This document shows positions 59,458 to 64,000 of a DNA stretch of 64,000 bases, piece by piece (the stretch's first letter is position 1; the number at the start of each line of letters is the position of its first letter). Location: contig JAFRKK010000003.1 of assembly GCA_017431745.1 (NCBI GenBank), positions 67,927 through 131,926 on the forward strand, in the 5' to 3' direction. Origin of the DNA: Candidatus Saccharimonadota bacterium (GTDB lineage Bacteria > Patescibacteriota > Saccharimonadia > Saccharimonadales > Saccharimonadaceae). Both the position numbers and the translations under genes were made by a program. The notes beneath the pieces were generated by a model, which saw only the letters and a list, made by a program, of their open reading frames with translations, made no database searches and had not been told where the DNA came from.

Positions 59458-60349
59458 TTTTAAACTCCTGCGGCAAGGGCACGGTAAAAGTTTTGACCCC
59501 ACCTGCAGGCAATTTGATTTCTAGTTTTTCGGCGTGTAAATATAGCCGTGTTGGTTTTAGATTGAGGGCTGCGGTGGCTTTTGCATCGCCGTATACTCGG
59601 TCGCCGAGAATTGGATGGCCAAGGTATTTCATGTGGACTCTGAGTTGGTGGGTGCGCCCGGTAGTGGGCCTTAGTTCTACCAGTGATAGCTTACCGTTAG
59701 TTTCTAGAACTTTGTAGAAAGTTTCTGCGGGCTTGCCATTTGCGTCTACTAGGAAGGTGGTTGGCCGCTTGAGGTTACGGATTAGAGGGAGGTCTAGTCG
59801 TGCGGCTTCAAGCTTTAATTGGCCAAGGACTACTGCGGCGTAAGTTTTGCGGACCACGCGGTCTTTGAACTCTTTTTTTAAAAAGGCTTGGACTTCGGGA
59901 GTTTTGGCTAGAATTACCACTCCTGAGGTGTCGCGGTCTAGGCGATGTGCAACATAGCCGTAATCGGCTAAGGTTTTTTCTGGGCAGTATTCGCCGCGTG
60001 GTTCGCTGAGCATGCCACAGGGTTTATTTACTACTAAAACGTCTGCATCTTCATAGATTGTTTCAAGTTTGACGTCGGCGTTGCGTACTTCCTCTGGCAA
60101 AGTCAACTCAATGTGCACACCGCGTTCGAATTTTTGGTTGGATTTTACTGCTAATTCGCCGTCAACTGTGACGTAGCCACTTTCGATAAATTTTTGCAGA
60201 GTTGAACGGTTGTAGCTTTTGAAAATTTCAGTAAGCAATATGTCTAGGCGTACTTTTTCTGGTTTTTCTTCTTCAGCTTCTAAAACTACATCGCCGTTAA
60301 TGACTCGCGACATGGCTGGTTTGCTGAATTTTTTGCCAGTCTTAATCAT
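59447..60349 (-). CDS. RluA/RluD-family rRNA pseudouridine synthase
   Basis: 300 residues: S4 domain (about 35-95), catalytic YVAHRLDRDTSGVVILAK with the Asp nucleophile, and ELRPTTGRTHQLRVHMKYLGHPILGD. Isomerises uridine in 23S rRNA. Overlaps trpS by 4 nt (ATGA). Confidence 0.94.
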   Translation of the reverse strand: MIKTGKKFSKPAMSRVINGDVVLEAEEEKPEKVRLDILLTEIFKSYNRSTLQKFIESGYVTVDGELAVKSNQKFERGVHIELTLPEEVRNADVKLETIYEDADVLVVNKPCGMLSEPRGEYCPEKTLADYGYVAHRLDRDTSGVVILAKTPEVQAFLKKEFKDRVVRKTYAAVVLGQLKLEAARLDLPLIRNLKRPTTFLVDANGKPAETFYKVLETNGKLSLVELRPTTGRTHQLRVHMKYLGHPILGDRVYGDAKATAALNLKPTRLYLHAEKLEIKLPAGGVKTFTVPLPQEFKNVF

Positions 60350-61386
60350 GCGAAATAATTAATCCCCATTGCGTCTTTGACTTCGGCTAAGGTTGCATCG
60401 GCGGCAGCGTTGGCTTTTTTGGTGCCGGCTTTTAAGATGTCCATTAGCTCGTCCTTTTTATCGGCTAATTCGACGCGACGTTTGGCGATTGGCGAAAGTT
60501 CTTTGTCTAGAACTTCAAAGAGGAATTTTTTGATTCTGCCGTCACCGATACCGCCCTTTTTGTAGGCGTTTTTTAATTCGTCTAGATTTTTGAATTCTGG
60601 ATAAAAGTCTTTGAATGAATCATTTGTTGCAAAAGCTTCGAGGTAAGTGAACAAGACGTTGCCTTTTAGGATTCCTGGTTCGTTAATGTCGCGCGGGAAA
60701 GTGACGATACTGTTGACCTTTTTCTTGATGGTGGCAGAGTCGTCTGATAAATAAATACAGTTGCCGATGGATTTGCTCATTTTTTCGTTACCGTCGGTGC
60801 CGGGCAGACGCATACAGACTTCGTTGTCCGGGAGCAGGGCTTTACACTCTACTAGGACGTCTTTTTTGTAAATACGATTAAACGAACGGACGATTTCACG
60901 AGTTTGTTCGAGCATTGGTTCTTGATCTTCACCGACCGGCACTAAATTGGCCTTGAAAGCAGTGATGTCGGCGGCTTGACTAACTGGATAATTTATAAAA
61001 CCAATTGGCACGGAGCGACCGAAGGCCTTGGATTTAATTTCGGTTTTTACTGTGGGGTTACGCAAAACTCGGCTATAGGGCACAAAATTCATATAGTATG
61101 CGGTGAGCTCTGGCAAGGCGCGGATTTCTGATTGAATCAGGAAGGTCATTTTTTTGGGGTCTAAACCTACAGCGAGGTAATCCATCATTAGTTCTAAAAC
61201 GCTGCTACGCACTTTTTGGGGGTTATCTGCGTTGTCGGTAAGGGCCTGTGCATCAGCAATCATCATGTAAAACTCGTCATATTTACCTTCGTTTTGGAGT
61301 TTGAGGCGATTTCTGAGGCTGCCAACATAATGCCCAATATGCAAATGTCCGGTGGGTCGGTCCCCTGTCATAATAATATTTTTCAT
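60346..61386 (-). CDS. trpS: Tryptophanyl-tRNA synthetase
   Basis: 346 residues. GDRPTGHLHIGHYVGSLRN (HIGH), VGEDQEPMLEQTREIVRSFN and [21 protein letters not shown] box (complement of 61393-61398) ends 6 nt before the ATG: leaderless. Confidence 0.96.
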   Translation of the reverse strand: MKNIIMTGDRPTGHLHIGHYVGSLRNRLKLQNEGKYDEFYMMIADAQALTDNADNPQKVRSSVLELMMDYLAVGLDPKKMTFLIQSEIRALPELTAYYMNFVPYSRVLRNPTVKTEIKSKAFGRSVPIGFINYPVSQAADITAFKANLVPVGEDQEPMLEQTREIVRSFNRIYKKDVLVECKALLPDNEVCMRLPGTDGNEKMSKSIGNCIYLSDDSATIKKKVNSIVTFPRDINEPGILKGNVLFTYLEAFATNDSFKDFYPEFKNLDELKNAYKKGGIGDGRIKKFLFEVLDKELSPIAKRRVELADKKDELMDILKAGTKKANAAADATLAEVKDAMGINYFA

Positions 61387-61392
61387 TCTTCC

Positions 61393-61417
61393 ATTTTATC
61401 ACACATTGTGTTAAAAT
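61393..61417. promoter_or_regulatory. Divergent -10 boxes, trpS and tRNA-Ala
   Basis: Minus: TAAAAT (61398-61393). Plus: TAAAAT (61412-61417) with TGT upstream, 9 nt before tRNA-Ala. The -35 regions cross. Confidence 0.75.
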
Positions 61418-61426
61418 AAAAATATA

Positions 61427-61503
61427 GGGGCATTAGCTCATTTGGCTAGAGCGCTTCCATGGCATGGAAGAGGTGAAGAGTTCGAATCTCTTATGCTCCA
61501 CCA
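61427..61503 (+). tRNA. tRNA-Ala (GGC)
   Basis: 77 nt with CCA. Acceptor GGGGCAT / ATGCTCC with G3-U70; anticodon loop ATGGCAT. Confidence 0.93.
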
Positions 61504-61515
61504 ATTAAAACAGTT

Positions 61516-61558
61516 GCCGCGATAGCTCAGTTGGTAGAGCGCATCCATGGTAAGGAGA
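61516..61558 (+). pseudogene. Truncated tRNA-Thr 5' half
   Basis: GCCGCGATAGCTCAGTTGG and the anticodon loop ATGGTAA match tRNA-Thr at 61669-61744, but the sequence stops resembling a tRNA just after the loop; no T-arm or acceptor 3' strand follows in the next 110 nt. Confidence 0.8.
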
Positions 61559-61668
61559 GACACCCACCCCTATTGAAAAACTGGGCTAAAAGGGAGCAAA
61601 TTTAGAAGAGATTCCACCTTAAAAAATTGAACTAAACGATTCCAAAAAAGTTTGGCATAGAGTAATAT

Positions 61669-61744
61669 GCCGTGATAGCTCAGTTGGCAGAGCGTCGCCA
61701 TGGTAAGGCGAAGGTCGCCGGTTCAAACCCGGCTCACGGCTCCA
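61669..61744 (+). tRNA. tRNA-Thr (GGT)
   Basis: 76 nt with CCA; acceptor GCCGTGA / TCACGGC, anticodon stem CGCC / GGCG with loop ATGGTAA. Confidence 0.93.
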
Positions 61745-61756
61745 TAGAACCAAATT

Positions 61757-61841
61757 GCTGGAGTCGTCTAGTGGCAATGACAAGAGACTGTAAATCTCTC
61801 GCTTTCGAGCTTCGTAGGTTCGAGTCCTACCTCCAGCACCA
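61757..61841 (+). tRNA. tRNA-Tyr (GTA), plus copy
   Basis: 85 nt with CCA, class II variable arm. Inverted relative to 57873-57958. Possible integration target for the prophage that seems to start after it. Confidence 0.93.
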
Positions 61842-61857
61842 ATCTAGCCCTTAAGAT

Positions 61858-61900
61858 ACCGCATTTGATTTCACAAAGTTGAAATTAAGTGCGGTTTTTT
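61858..61900 (+). terminator. Intrinsic terminator of tRNA cluster
   Basis: ACCGCATTTGATTTCA / TTGAAATTAAGTGCGGT followed by T6. Confidence 0.9.
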
Positions 61901-61999
61901 AATGCTTCCAAGGACCACTAATCGCATTCTTCGTTAATAGATTATATGGTCTTAGAGCGGTGAACCCGCTAGTACAACTTCCATAATATAAAATTTAAG

Positions 62000-62283
62000 C
62001 AAAGGAGTTTTTATGAAAACTTGATCTATTTTAGACCTTCCATAAATGCTCCGGCTCGTAGTACGAGTTATTCCTCCAACTTATAATTCTGTTATTTACG
62101 AGCCGGAACATGATAGAGGTTTTATCCGGATCGATAAGTGCCGCAATTGAGTTAAGGCAAAGACCAAAAGTACACAGCACTTTATCTGCCGACTATAAAG
62201 AGGATTTTCCTCGCAAACCTTGTCGATCCAGACAAGACCTCTATCCATACCTCGATTTTCGAGCACCTCTATCTAGGAGGTAA
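62000..62283 (+). ncRNA. Structured RNA region before methyltransferase
   Basis: A strong AAAGGAG site precedes ATGAAAACTTGA (62012-62023), a three-codon ORF. Then TCCGGCTCGTA / TACGAGCCGGA; a 26-bp helix from ATAGAGGTTTTATCCGGATC... (about 62114-62139) with ...GATCCAGACAAGACCTCTAT (about 62219-62244), its differences all being G-U pairs; an inner GATAAGTGC / GCACTTTATC; and short hairpins GAGG/CCTC and CTCGATTTTCGAG. GGAGGTAA leads into the methyltransferase ATG. Family not recognised. Confidence 0.6.
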
Positions 62284-63342
62284 ATGAAAGTTTTAGAATT
62301 ATTTGGTGGGATTGGCGCTTGTTCTGCTGCGCTTAAACGACTTGGATTTAATCTTGATATCGAGTGTGTAGAAATTGACCGTTTTGCAGTTCAGAGTTTT
62401 AATGCGGTTCATGGAACCAATTTCGTTCCGACCGATATTCGTGATTGGGATAAAGATATTGAAGTTGATTTAATTATGCACGGAAGTCCTTGTCAGGACT
62501 TTTCTGTTGCTGGGCTCAATAAAGGTGGCGATGAGGGTTCTGGCACTCGTTCTTCTCTTATGTATGAAACTCTCCGTATTGTTGAGAAGCTTCGTCCAAA
62601 GTATGTTATCTGGGAGAATGTAAAAAATCTCCTTTCGGCTAAGCATCGCCATAATTTTGACGCATATCAGGCTCGTATGGTTGAGCTTGGCTATAATGAT
62701 CACTATCAGGTCTTAAACGCTCGCGATTATGGAGTTCCTCAAAATCGGGAGCGCGTTTTTACGATTAGCATTCGGAGCGATTTGCCGGATACTTTCGTAT
62801 TTCCCGAAAAGCAACCGTTAACCGTTCGTCTTAGTGACATTCTCGAGCAAAATGTTGATAAGAAATACTACCTATCAGAAAAAGCTTTAGATTGTTTCTT
62901 GTCGGATGGTACTGGCAATTATCCTCGCCGTGAACGTTTCTTTTCAAATATCTTTCGGAAGAATCAGAACATTGGTAATTCTATCACGACCAACGCAGGT
63001 TCGCGCCCGACGGATAATTTTGTGGTTGCTTCTCGTGGTCGTGATCCAGAAAATTCGAGCCGACGTACAGCTGGTGGAACTTTTAAGCAAAGGTTGGAGC
63101 CTCGCCTTGATGGCGTCACTAATACGCTTACCACCGTTCAAAAAGACAACCTTATCGCTGAACTTCGTGATTGTCGGATTCGAAAGCTTACTCCGCGAGA
63201 ATGTTGGCGATTGATGGGGTTTTCCGATGAAGATTTCGATAAAGCTTCTAAAGTTTGCTCTAATACCCAACTTTATCGTCAAGCAGGTAATTCTATTGTC
63301 GTAAATGTCCTCGAAGCGATTTTCAAAAATCTATTATTTTAG
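62284..63342 (+). CDS. C5 cytosine DNA methyltransferase (phage type)
   Basis: 352 residues. Motif I MKVLELFGGIGACSAAL, IV GSPCQDFSVAG (catalytic Cys), VI IWENVKNLL, VIII QNRERVFTISIR, X RQAGNSIVVNVLEAI. Target recognition region about 215-290. Methylates cytosine in a specific site; no restriction enzyme is adjacent, so a self-protecting phage enzyme is likely. Codons are T/C-rich, unlike the chromosome genes. Its end overlaps the convergent tail gene by 4 nt. Confidence 0.93.
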   Translation: MKVLELFGGIGACSAALKRLGFNLDIECVEIDRFAVQSFNAVHGTNFVPTDIRDWDKDIEVDLIMHGSPCQDFSVAGLNKGGDEGSGTRSSLMYETLRIVEKLRPKYVIWENVKNLLSAKHRHNFDAYQARMVELGYNDHYQVLNARDYGVPQNRERVFTISIRSDLPDTFVFPEKQPLTVRLSDILEQNVDKKYYLSEKALDCFLSDGTGNYPRRERFFSNIFRKNQNIGNSITTNAGSRPTDNFVVASRGRDPENSSRRTAGGTFKQRLEPRLDGVTNTLTTVQKDNLIAELRDCRIRKLTPRECWRLMGFSDEDFDKASKVCSNTQLYRQAGNSIVVNVLEAIFKNLLF

Positions 63343-64000
63343 GCTGTCCGTTTCCACATATAAACGGTGATGTATGGTTGTCGGTTTTCGTGCGAACCAC
63401 TACCACCGGTGTTCTGGTTTGTTGCTGTCGTGCCACCGGTATAATCTTGTTGCCAACCATCTTGCGCCCAGCTGTTCGCTGGTGATGTGTATCCATAGCC
63501 CGACAAATTACCTGCGGCGTATGAATTCCATCTATTATAAGTCGTGTGAGAATGAGAATTCTGCGTGTGAGTATGGCTCGGCATTTCGGCTATGGTCAAT
63601 GTATGTTTTTCTTCGCCACCGGTTGCTTCTACGGTTGAGTAGTTTGTGGTTCCGTTTGAACCTATACCTACTGGCACGCGTCCGGCACCCCACGCTATCC
63701 AAGTTCCGCCATAAATGGCCTGAACTTTGGCAGCCGTATTTAGTGTCGTCGTCATAATAATCTGCCCAACATGACTAGAAACCAGTGGCACGCCTTTCGA
63801 GTAGACTGGCCCATCTACTTCGAGGTGTCCGCGATCGCCACTAGCCAAAGTTTTGCTTGGCCTCATTCCGATAGAAACTCTGCCATCCACACCAATAAAG
63901 AAGTTCGGCATTCCGATAGAAAGCGACAGGTCGGTCGCGGTGTTAGAGAAAGTGTCTACGGCTCGCACTTGCACATCCCATTGGTAATTATTGTCGAGCG
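63339..64000 (-). CDS. Phage tail fibre/collar-like protein, C-terminal part (partial)
   Basis: The frame is open to the right window edge, so the start is outside. Shows GGEEKHTLTIAEMPSHTHTQ, a His/Ser/Gly-rich stretch and the ending QPYITVYMWKRTA, typical of tail and baseplate tip proteins of siphophages. With the methyltransferase this points to a prophage extending to the right. Confidence 0.85.
   Translation of the reverse strand, partial: LDNNYQWDVQVRAVDTFSNTATDLSLSIGMPNFFIGVDGRVSIGMRPSKTLASGDRGHLEVDGPVYSKGVPLVSSHVGQIIMTTTLNTAAKVQAIYGGTWIAWGAGRVPVGIGSNGTTNYSTVEATGGEEKHTLTIAEMPSHTHTQNSHSHTTYNRWNSYAAGNLSGYGYTSPANSWAQDGWQQDYTGGTTATNQNTGGSGSHENRQPYITVYMWKRTA

Noticed and set aside
61516-61744. 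tRNA-Thr with an intron
   Set aside because: No T-arm or acceptor 3' strand is unpaired to the first half; the second gene is complete by itself.

Overview
This window looks like a chromosomal segment of a Candidatus Saccharibacteria (TM7)-type member of the Patescibacteria/CPR. The assignment is inference. It rests on a ribosomal protein cluster with no L30 gene between S5 and L15, cysteine-free short L32 and L36, very compact gene packing, two sortase-fold proteins plus a sorting-signal surface protein, an FtsEX / CHAP-hydrolase / S41-protease cell-wall block, and only salvage-type central metabolism (lactate dehydrogenase, thyA-folA-glyA). TGA works as a normal stop codon throughout.

Layout: 1-2480 carries the end of a sortase-anchored surface protein and the operon rplF-rplR-rpsE-rplO. 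2481-6362 holds an FKBP isomerase, a small membrane protein, exonuclease I and lactate dehydrogenase. 6363-10349 holds a large secreted FISUMP-domain protein behind a structured leader RNA and a DUF2207 membrane protein. 10500-20333 is a membrane/secretion and aminoacyl-tRNA synthetase block (metG, aquaporin, two unknown membrane proteins, pheS-pheT). 20370-25915 is ftsE-ftsX-CHAP hydrolase-S41 protease-glycosyltransferase. 25980-31968 holds a Fic protein, a second FISUMP protein, leuS and a SpoU methyltransferase. 31990-37267 holds two minus-strand orphans, a glutaredoxin, rpmF-nusB-nudix-rnc, rpsP and a KH protein. 37386-51625 holds rpoB-rpoC, secY-sortase, then infA-rpmJ-rpsM-rpsK-rpsD-rpoA-rplQ-rplM-rpsI. 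51784-57338 holds a tRNA, thyA-folA-glyA, a sortase-fold protein and a third FISUMP protein. 57873-61841 is a minus-strand block (TPR protein, holB, rluD, trpS) bounded by two inverted tRNA-Tyr genes, followed by a tRNA cluster. 62000-64000 is probably the edge of a prophage: structured RNA, C5 cytosine methyltransferase and tail protein.

Three systems stand out. (1) A family of palindromic elements of about 70 nt core sits in frame inside essential genes (leuS twice, pheT twice, exonuclease I, a signal peptide) and between genes. Each copy is enclosed by arms that are complementary to each other but specific to that locus, and the core hairpin shows compensatory base changes. This resembles the Rickettsia palindromic elements in behaviour. 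(2) All three FISUMP surface-protein genes share a leader RNA in which one segment followed by a U-tract can pair either with an upstream loop (pseudoknot) or with a downstream segment near the ribosome-binding site, a riboswitch-like design. (3) Many genes lack a 5' leader: a TGN-TANNNT -10 box ends exactly 6 nt before the ATG, implying widespread leaderless mRNAs.

Functionally, the window supplies translation and transcription machinery, the Sec channel, a divisome-linked peptidoglycan hydrolase module, and a variable cell-surface layer (sortases, anchored and FISUMP proteins) that would fit an episymbiotic lifestyle.
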